This document shows, piece after piece, positions 7,763 through 15,879 of a stretch of DNA of 64,000 bases. Numbering within the stretch: position 1 is the stretch's first letter; every line of letters begins with the position of its first letter. A program made the position numbers and the translations under genes. The notes below the pieces were generated by a model. The model did not search any database. It had not been told where the DNA came from and worked only from the letters and a program-made list of their open reading frames with translations. The DNA lies in assembly GCF_003971065.1 (NCBI RefSeq), contig NZ_RYDV01000001.1, forward strand, positions 62,001 to 126,000. Direction: 5' to 3'. The DNA is from Candidimonas sp. SYP-B2681. GTDB taxonomy: Bacteria > Pseudomonadota > Gammaproteobacteria > Burkholderiales > Burkholderiaceae_B.

Positions 7763-9412
7763 CTATTTCAAGCCCAGCTTTTTTGCCAGCTTGTGCAAGT
7801 TGCTGGAATCCAGCTCCAGCGATCGAGCAGCTTTTGCCCAGTTATAGTTGGTGATCGTAAGGGCGTGTTGGATGGCGTGGCGCTGGCAATCCTCGATGGC
7901 GTTGCGCAGGGGCGTGATTTTCTGCTCAGGCGCGTACGGGCTGGCCGGATTGGCGATCAATGCTGACCCAGGTCCGTAAAACGGTTCGGCGGCGTAAAGG
8001 TCGTCATCGCCATCGACGAGTGTTGCGGCGCCATCCACGGCAGGTGGTAAGCCCGGTCGCGAGACCCGGATGTGCTGAAAGTTTGTGCTTGCTGCTTCGG
8101 CGATATCAAGATCCAGCAACTCTGGACCCAAGGTCAAAATCTGGTCGCGCGAGGCGCCACGGCTTAATGCTTTTAGGGCCGCACGACTGATCACGTGTTC
8201 AAGCTCACGTACATTGCCAGGCCAGTTGTAGCTTGATAAGGCACGTTCAGCGGCATACGACAGGCGCACCCCGCGTAGTCCAAGCCGGCTGCGGTTGAAT
8301 TCCAGGAAATGGCCCGCCAGTATCAGGATGTCGCGATCACGTTCGCGTAAAGGGGGAATGTGCACGGGGTACACCGAAAGCCTATGGTACAGGTCGGCCC
8401 TGAAGTCGCCCGCCAGCGTGCTCTCCTTGAGGTGTCGATTCGTGGCCGCAATGATCCGCACGTCGGTTTTGATAACTTCATCCGTGCCCAGTCGCTGTAT
8501 CTCGCCATTTTGCAAAGTACGCAAAAGCTTGGCCTGGATCGAAAGCGATAGCTCCCCGACCTCGTCAAGAAACAGGGTTCCACCCTGGGCCGTTTCAAAG
8601 CGGCCCGCGCGGTCATTGCTGGCTCCTGAGAAGGCTCCCCTTACATGACCGAACAGTTCGCTTTCAGCCAGCGATTCCGGCAGCGCCGCACAATTCACGT
8701 GCACCATAGGCTTGGCGCTGCGACGCGAATGACGATGAACGCGCCGTGCGAACAATTCTTTTCCAACGCCCGTTTCACCCAGTAGCAAGACCGGCAGGTC
8801 GGAGTCGGCCACCACATCGAGCTCGTGAAGGAGTCCGGAAATGGCGTCGCTTTCGCCAATGATTTCATTCTCGTCAATGATCTGCATGGAATCACTGACG
8901 CTGCTGCCTAGCTGCCGCAGGTTGCGATTTTCTTTTTCGAGCGAGGTGATCCGGATGGCAGCAGCCAGCATCAAGCCATATCGTTGCAATTCTTCCAACG
9001 CGGCGTTATCGAAGGTCCCAGTCTTCAAGGCATCCAGGGTAATGGCGCCCCACAAGCGGCCTTCGATGTAGAGGCTCATTCCCAGGCAATCATGTACCGG
9101 AAGTGGCGATCCTTTGCGATCATCCAGCAAGCCATCGTAAGGGTCGGGCAAGACGCTGCCTGGTTCAAACCAGGTAGGTTCGCGACGCGACAAGATCGTG
9201 GCAAAACGCGGATGTTGGGCCACGGCGAAGCGCCGTCCCAACGCATCGTGCGCGAGCCCTGATGCCGCAACCAGGCGCAAGCTATCGGCATCCAGGCTTA
9301 GCAAGCCCACTGCGTCGCAGCAGAAGCGTTCACGCAAGGTGTGCACTGCACGTTGCAGGCGGACAGCGTTAGGTAAGTCGGCGACCAAGTCGGCCAATAA
9401 GGGTTGATCCAT
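7763..9412 (-). CDS. norR: NorR, nitric oxide-responsive sigma-54 activator
   Basis: The 549-residue protein has the NorR layout: GAF sensor domain (about 20-160), AAA+ domain (about 185-420) and a Fis-type helix-turn-helix at the C-terminus. Walker A is GETGVGKE at 212-219 and Walker B FLDEVGE at 281-287. The sigma-54 contact loop reads GAFSGA (259-264) where the usual motif is GAFTGA. D90, D93, H107, C109 and D127 have spacings close to the non-haem iron ligands known from E. coli NorR. Nitric oxide binding would release the ATPase to open the sigma-54 promoter of the divergent ytfE-norB operon. Confidence 0.95.
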   Translation of the reverse strand: MDQPLLADLVADLPNAVRLQRAVHTLRERFCCDAVGLLSLDADSLRLVAASGLAHDALGRRFAVAQHPRFATILSRREPTWFEPGSVLPDPYDGLLDDRKGSPLPVHDCLGMSLYIEGRLWGAITLDALKTGTFDNAALEELQRYGLMLAAAIRITSLEKENRNLRQLGSSVSDSMQIIDENEIIGESDAISGLLHELDVVADSDLPVLLLGETGVGKELFARRVHRHSRRSAKPMVHVNCAALPESLAESELFGHVRGAFSGASNDRAGRFETAQGGTLFLDEVGELSLSIQAKLLRTLQNGEIQRLGTDEVIKTDVRIIAATNRHLKESTLAGDFRADLYHRLSVYPVHIPPLRERDRDILILAGHFLEFNRSRLGLRGVRLSYAAERALSSYNWPGNVRELEHVISRAALKALSRGASRDQILTLGPELLDLDIAEAASTNFQHIRVSRPGLPPAVDGAATLVDGDDDLYAAEPFYGPGSALIANPASPYAPEQKITPLRNAIEDCQRHAIQHALTITNYNWAKAARSLELDSSNLHKLAKKLGLK

Positions 9413-9414
9413 AG

Positions 9415-9472
9415 GGTGGATTATACCTAGCTACGGTATGGGGAACCCTGGCAATCAAGGGTGATTAGTACC
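9415..9472. promoter_or_regulatory. Three NorR enhancer sites (GGT-N7-ACC)
   Basis: Three copies of GGT-N7-ACC lie at 9415-9427, 9435-9447 and 9460-9472. This is the NorR site described upstream of Ralstonia norAB, where three copies serve as the enhancer. The sites sit 41-112 bases upstream of the sigma-54 promoter. The first begins two bases upstream of the norR start codon and covers its putative -10 element, so NorR should also repress its own gene. Confidence 0.9.
9420..9425 (-). promoter_or_regulatory. Putative -10 element of norR, giving a leaderless message
   Basis: On the minus strand a perfect TATAAT lies only seven bases before the norR ATG, which would put the transcript start at or next to the start codon. 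The -35 region is poor and overlaps the second NorR site. The element itself lies wholly inside the first NorR site. Confidence 0.45.
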
Positions 9473-9512
9473 CTGCGCCGTTGCTGCCCTTGAAAAATAA
9501 GGCTTTATAAGT

Positions 9513-9527
9513 TGGCACGGAGCTTGC
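9513..9527 (+). promoter_or_regulatory. Sigma-54 promoter of ytfE-norB
   Basis: TGGCACG-N4-TTGC is an exact match to the sigma-54 -24/-12 consensus, with GG at 9514-9515 and GC at 9526-9527. Transcription should start near 9538, about 30 bases before the ytfE ATG. Together with the NorR sites it forms a standard nitric oxide-induced promoter. Confidence 0.93.
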
Positions 9528-9567
9528 GTATTCAAGGGCGGAATCAACCGTTTTCAGAGGACGCGTT

Positions 9568-10257
9568 ATGAATAAGAATTTGCCGGATCAAACGCTGGGC
9601 ACGCTCGCCAGCGCGGTTCCTGGCGCGACCCGTGTATTTCACGACTTTCAGTTGGATTTTTGCTGCGGTGGCGGCAAGACGCTGGCGCAAGCAGCAGACC
9701 AACAAGGTTTGGACTTGCAAGCCGTATTGGCGGCCTTGCATGGGCTGACCACCGATCCTGCCGACGGCGTCGACTGGCGCGGGGTTCCCGCCCCAGAGTT
9801 GGTCGCGCATATCGTGGCGCGCTTCCACGAGCGACATCGTATGCAACTGCCGGAAATTATCCGATTGGCGCGTCGGGTTGAACACGTGCACGCGGGTCGC
9901 CCAGGCTGTCCTTCGGGGTTGGCCGACGCGCTCGAGGAACTGCAACAGGAGCTCGAAAGCCACATGGTGAAGGAAGAGCAGGTGCTTTTCCCGCTGCTCG
10001 CTCGCGGCCTGAATGGACCGGCCCAGGGGCCCATAACGGTCATGCGTTTCGAGCACCAGCAACACGGTAATGCGCTCGCGAATATCTTGCGCCTTACCGA
10101 CGACATTACGACTCCTGCCAATGCCTGCAATACCTGGCGGGCACTGTACGGGAGTCTGAACGCCTTCAAGGAAGACTTGATGCAGCACATTCATCTTGAA
10201 AACAATGTGTTGTTCCTAAATGCCCAACATGCAGCAAAAGGAGCCCATCATGGGTGA
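9568..10257 (+). CDS. ytfE: Di-iron repair protein YtfE/RIC (NorA)
   Basis: The 229-residue protein has an N-terminal ScdA-type domain (about 5-60, with VFHDFQLDFCCGGGKTL) and then a hemerythrin-like domain whose His and Glu residues (for example HIVARFHERH, LESHMVKEEQ, RFEHQQH, HIHLENN) would hold a di-iron centre. Family members repair iron-sulfur clusters damaged by nitric oxide; in Ralstonia the equivalent gene is called norA and lies in the same order norR-norA-norB. The ATG follows an AGAGG site. Its stop overlaps the norB start by eight bases, implying coupled translation. Confidence 0.93.
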   Translation: MNKNLPDQTLGTLASAVPGATRVFHDFQLDFCCGGGKTLAQAADQQGLDLQAVLAALHGLTTDPADGVDWRGVPAPELVAHIVARFHERHRMQLPEIIRLARRVEHVHAGRPGCPSGLADALEELQQELESHMVKEEQVLFPLLARGLNGPAQGPITVMRFEHQQHGNALANILRLTDDITTPANACNTWRALYGSLNAFKEDLMQHIHLENNVLFLNAQHAAKGAHHG

Positions 10258-12529
10258 GTACAAAAAGTTATGGTGGTTATTACTGGCCGTTCTGGCGGTC
10301 ACCTTCGGAATACTGGGTTGGAGCGGGGTCGAAGTGTACCGACAAGTGCCGCCGATTCCTGCCCAGGTTGTTACGCCGTCTAATAAAGTGTTGATGACCA
10401 AAGAGCAGATTCTCGACGGCCAAACGGCATGGCAAAGCACCGGCGGTATGCAGGTAGGTTCAATCTGGGGACACGGTGCGTACCAGGCCCCCGACTGGAG
10501 CGCCGATTGGCTGCACCGCGAGCTCTTGGCCTGGCTGGAAGTCGCCGCACAGCAAACGGGCGGCGTTCCCTTCGCCCAGTTAACCCTTGATCAGCAAGCC
10601 GTACTGAAAAATCAGCTGAAAGTTGAATATCGGCTCAATACGCTTAACGCCGAGACGGGCGTCGTAACCGTATCTGAGCGCCGCGCGCTTGCCATAGCGG
10701 ACACGGCTCAGTACTACATCAAGTTATATGGCGCCGATCCGGAACTCCAACAGACCCGGTCGAATTTCGCCATGAAGGAAGATACCCTGCCCGACGCCAG
10801 CCGCCGGGAAGACTTGGTTAAATTCTTCTTCTGGCTGTCGTGGGCGGCGTCAACGGAACGCCCCAACAGTGAAGTCACCTACACCAATAACTGGCCACAC
10901 GAGCCCTTGATTGATAACCGTCCGTCTACCGCGAACGTAATGTGGTCGGTGGCCAGTGTCGTCATCTTGCTTGCTGGTATTGCGTTTCTGGTATGGGGCT
11001 GGGCGTTCTTGCACCGGGAACACCCCGAACCCGAAGCCCCTAAACGGGATCCGCTAACCGTCGGTGCACTGACACCTTCACAGCGGGCATTGGGCAAGTA
11101 CTTATTCCTGGTCGTAGCGCTGTTTATTGCCCAGGTCTTGTTAGGCGGTTTGACGGCGCACTACACCGTCGAGGGCCAGACCTTCTATGGCATTAATATC
11201 TCGGAATGGTTGCCGTACTCACTGACGCGCACCTGGCACTTGCAAACCGCTTTGTTCTGGATTGCTTCGGGCTTCCTGGCGGCCGGCTTATTCCTTGCGC
11301 CGGTCATCAATGGTGGTAAAGATCCCAAATATCAAAAGCTGGGCGTTGATATCCTGTTTTGGGCCCTGGTTGTCCTGGTCGTCGGCGCTTATATTGGTAA
11401 CTTCCTGGCGATCAAGCATATATTGCCCGCCAAATTCAATTTCTGGCTCGGTCACCAAGGCTACGAATACCTTGAACTAGGCCGCCTGTGGCAAATTGTG
11501 AAGTTCCTTGGCCTGGCATTCTGGCTGGTTCTGATGTTGCGTGGCATGCTGCCTGCCTTCAAAAAGGGCGGCGACAAGAATCTGTTAGCGTTGTTGATGG
11601 CGTCCACCATTGCGATTGGCTTGTTCTACGGCACAGGGCTGTTCTACGGTGAACGCACGCACATCACGATTATGGAGTACTGGCGCTGGTGGGTCGTTCA
11701 CCTCTGGGTGGAAGGCTTCTTCGAGGTATTCGCAACCACTGCGCTGGCCTTTATTTTCTCGACCATGGGGCTCGTATCCAAACGCGGCGCAACGGCAGCT
11801 AGCTTGGCTTCGGCATCATTATTCATGCTGGGCGGCGTGCCCGGTACCTTGCATCACCTTTACTTCTCGGGTACCACCACGCCTGTCATGGCTATCGGTG
11901 CAAGCTTCAGTGCGCTGGAAGTCGTACCCCTGATCATTCTGGGTTACGAGGCATGGGAAAACTGGCGTCTGAAAGAACGCGCTCCATGGATGGAAACCAT
12001 CCGCTGGCCGTTGATGTGCTTTGTGGCGGTGGCGTTCTGGAACATGCTCGGTGCTGGCGTGTTCGGCTTCATGGTCAACCCTCCGATCTCGCTGTATTAC
12101 ATCCAGGGCCTTAACACGACCCCGGTCCACGCGCATGCTGCTTTGTTCGGCGTATATGGTTTCCTGGCAATCGGCTTCACCTTGCTGGTATTGCGCTACA
12201 TCGTTCCCGGTTTCAAGTTCAGTGAATCGCTTATGCGTACCAGCTTCTGGGGACTGAACCTGGGCCTGGTGCTTATGATTGCCACCAGCCTGCTGCCTAT
12301 CGGCCTTATCCAAGCTTACGCCAGCATCACCGAGGGTATGTGGTATGCACGTAGTGAAGAGTTCATGCAGCAGGGTATCTTGCAAACTCTGCGTTGGGTA
12401 CGCACGTTTGGCGACGTTGTCTTCATCGTCGGCGCTTTTGCCATCTTCTGGCAAGTTGTGATAGGCGTGTTTCAACCTAAAAGCTATGTCAGGAAAGGTG
12501 CTTCTGGTGTCCCCGTTGCTGCTGAGTAG
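10250..12529 (+). CDS. norB: Quinol-dependent nitric oxide reductase NorB (qNOR)
   Basis: The 759-residue product has an N-terminal anchor followed by a hydrophilic periplasmic domain (about 40-220) and then about 13 membrane helices of the haem-copper oxidase type. Histidines in helix contexts such as SLTRTWHLQTALFW and WWVVHLWVEGFFE are the expected haem and FeB ligands. It reduces two nitric oxide to nitrous oxide using quinol, without a NorC partner, and none is encoded here. I use the ATG at 10250, seven bases after AAAGGAG, not an in-frame start 30 bases upstream. It is the second gene of the NorR-controlled operon. Confidence 0.95.
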   Translation: MGEYKKLWWLLLAVLAVTFGILGWSGVEVYRQVPPIPAQVVTPSNKVLMTKEQILDGQTAWQSTGGMQVGSIWGHGAYQAPDWSADWLHRELLAWLEVAAQQTGGVPFAQLTLDQQAVLKNQLKVEYRLNTLNAETGVVTVSERRALAIADTAQYYIKLYGADPELQQTRSNFAMKEDTLPDASRREDLVKFFFWLSWAASTERPNSEVTYTNNWPHEPLIDNRPSTANVMWSVASVVILLAGIAFLVWGWAFLHREHPEPEAPKRDPLTVGALTPSQRALGKYLFLVVALFIAQVLLGGLTAHYTVEGQTFYGINISEWLPYSLTRTWHLQTALFWIASGFLAAGLFLAPVINGGKDPKYQKLGVDILFWALVVLVVGAYIGNFLAIKHILPAKFNFWLGHQGYEYLELGRLWQIVKFLGLAFWLVLMLRGMLPAFKKGGDKNLLALLMASTIAIGLFYGTGLFYGERTHITIMEYWRWWVVHLWVEGFFEVFATTALAFIFSTMGLVSKRGATAASLASASLFMLGGVPGTLHHLYFSGTTTPVMAIGASFSALEVVPLIILGYEAWENWRLKERAPWMETIRWPLMCFVAVAFWNMLGAGVFGFMVNPPISLYYIQGLNTTPVHAHAALFGVYGFLAIGFTLLVLRYIVPGFKFSESLMRTSFWGLNLGLVLMIATSLLPIGLIQAYASITEGMWYARSEEFMQQGILQTLRWVRTFGDVVFIVGAFAIFWQVVIGVFQPKSYVRKGASGVPVAAE

Positions 12530-12556
12530 CTAGCTGGCAGGCGGGTTCACTTCATT

Positions 12557-12603
12557 GCCGTTCCAGGTCCATACTAAGGGTTCCTGGAACGGCCTTTTCT
12601 TTT
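12557..12603 (+). terminator. Rho-independent terminator after norB
   Basis: A perfect 11-bp stem (GCCGTTCCAGG with CCTGGAACGGC) around a 15-base loop is followed by CTTTTCTTTT. It separates norB from the AhpD-like gene, whose ribosome binding site begins right after the T tract. Confidence 0.9.
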
Positions 12604-12613
12604 GGAGAAAGCA

Positions 12614-12955
12614 ATGGACCACTCAGTGTATCCCTCGATGACCCCGGAACTTGCCAAACAACGTGCCGAACTGGCGCCTGAAGCGTTGGCTGCCTTCAAG
12701 GCATTTAGCAAGGCCGTGTTTGCAGAAGGCGCATTATCCAAGAGGGAAAAGCAGCTAATCGCCGTCGCGGTAGCCCATGTAACGCAGTGCCCTTATTGCA
12801 TCAAGGGCCATTCGGAAGCCGCCGTAAGGGCGGGCGCCAGCGAACAGCAACTGATGGAAGCAATATGGGTCGCCGCCGAGATGCGGGCGGGGGGCGCCTA
12901 TGCACATTCGCACTTGGCGCTGGACGCCATCAATAATCTGAAAGCCCGTTCTTGA
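12614..12955 (+). CDS. Carboxymuconolactone decarboxylase (AhpD-like) family protein
   Basis: The 113-residue protein has the AhpD-like core with C59-P-Y-C62 and H66, in the order CxxC-x3-H typical of the peroxidase-like branch of this family. Such proteins are thiol-based alkylhydroperoxidases or reductants of unknown partners. The ATG at 12614 has GGAG seven bases before it, while an in-frame TTG at 12602 lies inside the T tract of the preceding terminator. Its position behind norB suggests a link to nitrosative or oxidative stress, but the terminator argues against a simple operon. Confidence 0.85.
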   Translation: MDHSVYPSMTPELAKQRAELAPEALAAFKAFSKAVFAEGALSKREKQLIAVAVAHVTQCPYCIKGHSEAAVRAGASEQQLMEAIWVAAEMRAGGAYAHSHLALDAINNLKARS

Positions 12956-12975
12956 GCCTGCCGCTTTATGTAGCA

Positions 12976-13407
12976 CTAGCCTAAATGCGAAGCCGAGGGG
13001 AGCTTCTCTTCGGTCTCCATCGCGGCTAGGCCATGGATGATTCCGCAGTCCTGAATAGACTGGGCATTTGCACACTGCTGCCGCAGTTCGATCAGCTGCG
13101 CGCGCAACTTTTGGAGTTCAGCGAGCCGAATGTCGACATGGGTAATATGTTCGTCCAGCAGATGGTTCACTGGCGCACAATCGCCATGGGATTTATCCAT
13201 AAATTGCAATAGCGTACGGATTTCGTCGTGCGCCATATCGAGTGTGCGGCAATTGCGAATGAAGCGTAGCCGCTCCAGATGTTCATGTTGATAGCGTCGA
13301 TAATTCGCTTCGGTGCGATCGGGCGCAGGCAATAAGCCTTCCTTCTCGTAGAAGCGGATCGTTTCGGTGCCGCAGTTGGCGGCTTTTGCCAATTCGCCGA
13401 TTTTCAT
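12976..13407 (-). CDS. cadR: CadR/PbrR, MerR-family Cd(II)/Pb(II)-responsive regulator
   Basis: The 143-residue MerR protein begins MKIGELAKAANC with the winged helix-turn-helix (about 1-70) and a dimerisation helix after it. Cysteines lie at 12, 53, 77, 112 and 121; C77 and C112 sit at the positions of metal-binding cysteines in CadR. It is divergent from the cadA-type ATPase gene, and the shared region carries a MerR-type promoter with a 19-base spacer. An upstream in-frame start at 13524 would overlap the cadA start, so the ATG at 13407 is chosen. Confidence 0.92.
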   Translation of the reverse strand: MKIGELAKAANCGTETIRFYEKEGLLPAPDRTEANYRRYQHEHLERLRFIRNCRTLDMAHDEIRTLLQFMDKSHGDCAPVNHLLDEHITHVDIRLAELQKLRAQLIELRQQCANAQSIQDCGIIHGLAAMETEEKLPSASHLG

Positions 13408-13427
13408 GTTGCCCGCCTCGATAAGCA

Positions 13428-13458
13428 TTGACCTTATAGCTACTTTAAGGTGTTTACT
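13428..13458 (+). promoter_or_regulatory. MerR-type cadA promoter with CadR operator
   Basis: A -35 element TTGACC (13428-13433) and -10 element TTTACT (13453-13458) are separated by 19 bases, the overlong spacing typical of MerR-family promoters. The spacer holds the dyad ACCTTATAGC-T-ACTTTAAGGT (13431-13451). Metal-loaded CadR would untwist this DNA and activate cadA. Confidence 0.8.
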
Positions 13459-13494
13459 GGTCACATGCAACACCTCAGGCACCCGGAAATCGCT

Positions 13495-15819
13495 ATGTCT
13501 ACTCATTCTCATGGTCATCGTCACCCGACAGCTTCAGCGTCGGACTCATTGCCGGCCTGCTGTTCTACGGAACATTCGGGTGGTGTATCCGATGGTCATT
13601 CCGGCCATGCGCATCACGATCATTCTGATCACGCTGCGGTATTGACCGACCTCGCTCCACAAAAAGTGCTTGCCGGTGGCGCCCGAACCGCCATGCGCAT
13701 CATGCAAATGGATTGTCCGACCGAGGAATCGCTGTTGCGGAAGAAACTTGAACCCATGGATGGCGTCCACGCGATGCAATTTAATCTGATGCAGCGGGTG
13801 CTGACGGTAGACCATGCGCCAGCGGCGCTGGCATCGATACTTCAGGCGATACGTAGCCTGGGCTTCGAGCCTGAACTGCCCGATGAAGGCAAGAGCTTAG
13901 GCAAGGCGCTGCGTGCGCCCGTCAAGCCCTGGTGGCCGCTGGCTGTAGCGGGCGTTGCAGCCATCGCTGCAGAGGGCTTTGAGTGGTTTGGGGGATCCGA
14001 CTGGGTAACAATCGCGCTAGCGTTGCTGGCAGTGGGGCTAAGTGGGCTGGAGACCTATAAAAAAGGTTGGGTTGCGGTCACTAATGGCAACCTGAATATC
14101 AATGCACTAATGAGCATCGCAGTGACCGGCGCCTTGATATTGGGAGACTGGCCCGAAGCGGCAATGGTCATGGTCTTGTTCTCGATTGCGGAATATATTG
14201 AAGCCCGCTCGCTTGAACATGCCCGCAATGCAATAGAACGATTGCTGGAAGTGGCACCTGAAACCGTCATGGCTCAAGGCCCTGACGGGACTTGGTCCAG
14301 CACGCCCGCGGCAGATGTACTTCCCGGAACAATATTGCGCGCCAGGCCCGGCGATCGCATTGGCCTGGACGGGCGGATAGTCAAGGGAAGCTCGATGGTC
14401 GACCAGGCCCCCATTACCGGCGAAAGCATGCCCGTTGAGAAAAATATCGACGATTTGGTTTATGCCGGCACCATTAATGGAATCGGCGAAATCGAATATC
14501 GAACCGTGGCGGCGTTCAGCAATACCATGCTGGCGCGCATCATTCATGCGGTCCAGGTGGCGCAGGGCCGCAAAGCGCCCGTGCAGCGGTTCGTCGACCG
14601 GTTCGCCCGCGTGTATACGCCGATGGTCTGTGCCATGGCGCTGCTGGTGGCTATTGTGCCCCCGCTGTTCATGCAGGCGCCCTGGGTCGATTGGATCTAC
14701 AAGGCGCTGGTATTGCTGGTCATTGCCTGCCCCTGCGCACTGGTTATCTCTACGCCGGTTGCGATTGTCAGTGGGTTGGCAGCTGCAGCCCGTCATGGCA
14801 TTCTGATCAAAGGCGGTGCGTATCTCGAGCAAGGGCGCAAGCTGGCTTGGCTGGCGCTGGACAAAACCGGTACGCTCACACACGGCAAGCCGCAGCAAAC
14901 AGATGTCATCATCTTTGATGACGAATCTGCCTTGCCGTCGTTTTCCGCTTTAAGTCAGGAACAAAATGGCCATCATGCCTATGTTCGCCGGCTTGCGGCA
15001 AGTCTTGCCGCCCGGTCCGATCACCCGGTCTCGAGCGCAATTGTGCAAGCTTATAACGACGACAGCCTGCTGCCCGTCGATAATTTCCAGGCTGCCCTGG
15101 GGGGCGGCGCTAAAGGCGAAATCGAAGGCATTGAATATTTATTGGGCAATTACCGCTGGGTCAGTGGTGAAATAGGCCTCGAAGCCACAGACTTTAAGCT
15201 GTCCGATTCATTGGCGACGCTGCAAGAGCAGGGCAAGACGGTCACCGTATTGGCCGCTCCGGGCCGCGTTCTTGGTCTATTCGCGGTTGCCGATACCGTC
15301 AAGCCGTCCACCCGGCAAGCGATCCAGGAATTGCATGCTTTGGGCGTAAAGACGGCTGTATTGTCTGGCGATAACCTGACGACGGCACAGGACATCGCAC
15401 GTCGGGTGGGCATAGATAGCGTGCGCGCCGAGCTCTTGCCTGAAGACAAACTGGAAGCAATCGAGCAGTATGCGACTGAAGGAGCGGTGGGCATGGTCGG
15501 CGATGGCATCAACGATACCCCCGCACTGGCACGCGCCGATATTGGATTTGCCATGGGCGCCATGGGCAGCGACACGGCGATCGAGGTCGCCGACGTAGCA
15601 CTGATGGACGACGATCTGCGCCGCATCCCGCACTTTATCCGGCTGTCGCGGGCGACCTATGCGATATTGACACAAAATATATGTCTGGCATTGGGCATCA
15701 AGGCGGTTTTTCTACTGCTCACCTTGTGGGGCCTGGGTACGATGTGGATGGCGGTTTTCGCCGATGTCGGCGCAAGCATGCTGGTATTGGCAAACAGCCT
15801 TCGCTTGTTGCGAAAGTAA
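13495..15819 (+). CDS. cadA: Heavy-metal P-type ATPase CadA/ZntA type (Zn/Cd/Pb export)
   Basis: The 774-residue P1B-type ATPase exports divalent soft metals across the inner membrane. The N-terminus is histidine-rich (11 His in the first 46 residues, with a C22-C23 pair), followed by a heavy-metal-associated domain with MDCPTEE (C74). CPC lies at 412-414 in the sixth helix, the phosphorylation motif DKTGTLT starts at 456, and the hinge motif GDGINDTPAL is present. An Asp in the last helix (FADVGASMLVLAN) fits the Zn/Cd/Pb class. I use the ATG at 13495; starts at 13450 or 13465 would lie in the -10 region or at the transcript start. Confidence 0.93.
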   Translation: MSTHSHGHRHPTASASDSLPACCSTEHSGGVSDGHSGHAHHDHSDHAAVLTDLAPQKVLAGGARTAMRIMQMDCPTEESLLRKKLEPMDGVHAMQFNLMQRVLTVDHAPAALASILQAIRSLGFEPELPDEGKSLGKALRAPVKPWWPLAVAGVAAIAAEGFEWFGGSDWVTIALALLAVGLSGLETYKKGWVAVTNGNLNINALMSIAVTGALILGDWPEAAMVMVLFSIAEYIEARSLEHARNAIERLLEVAPETVMAQGPDGTWSSTPAADVLPGTILRARPGDRIGLDGRIVKGSSMVDQAPITGESMPVEKNIDDLVYAGTINGIGEIEYRTVAAFSNTMLARIIHAVQVAQGRKAPVQRFVDRFARVYTPMVCAMALLVAIVPPLFMQAPWVDWIYKALVLLVIACPCALVISTPVAIVSGLAAAARHGILIKGGAYLEQGRKLAWLALDKTGTLTHGKPQQTDVIIFDDESALPSFSALSQEQNGHHAYVRRLAASLAARSDHPVSSAIVQAYNDDSLLPVDNFQAALGGGAKGEIEGIEYLLGNYRWVSGEIGLEATDFKLSDSLATLQEQGKTVTVLAAPGRVLGLFAVADTVKPSTRQAIQELHALGVKTAVLSGDNLTTAQDIARRVGIDSVRAELLPEDKLEAIEQYATEGAVGMVGDGINDTPALARADIGFAMGAMGSDTAIEVADVALMDDDLRRIPHFIRLSRATYAILTQNICLALGIKAVFLLLTLWGLGTMWMAVFADVGASMLVLANSLRLLRK

Positions 15820-15879
15820 TGTTGCGTTTGCATAGGATTATAATAAAACCCACATTGTCATGGCTTAAATAGGATTACG

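Noticed and set aside
9544-10194. A 216-residue minus-strand frame over ytfE
   Set aside because: The plus-strand frame is a clear YtfE with its own promoter and ribosome binding site, so this is a shadow.
10220-10249. Upstream start for norB inside ytfE
   Set aside because: It lacks a ribosome binding site, while AAAGGAG sits correctly before the ATG at 10250.
13450-13494. Upstream starts for cadA (GTG 13450 and ATG 13465)
   Set aside because: They fall in or right after the -10 element of the promoter, so they would lie at or before the expected transcript start.
14107-14898. A 263-residue minus-strand frame inside cadA
   Set aside because: It overlaps the conserved ATPase core and has no recognisable domain.
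15839-15844. TATAAT upstream of the SulP gene as a full promoter
   Set aside because: No -35 hexamer at suitable spacing was found, so it is noted only in the gene entry.
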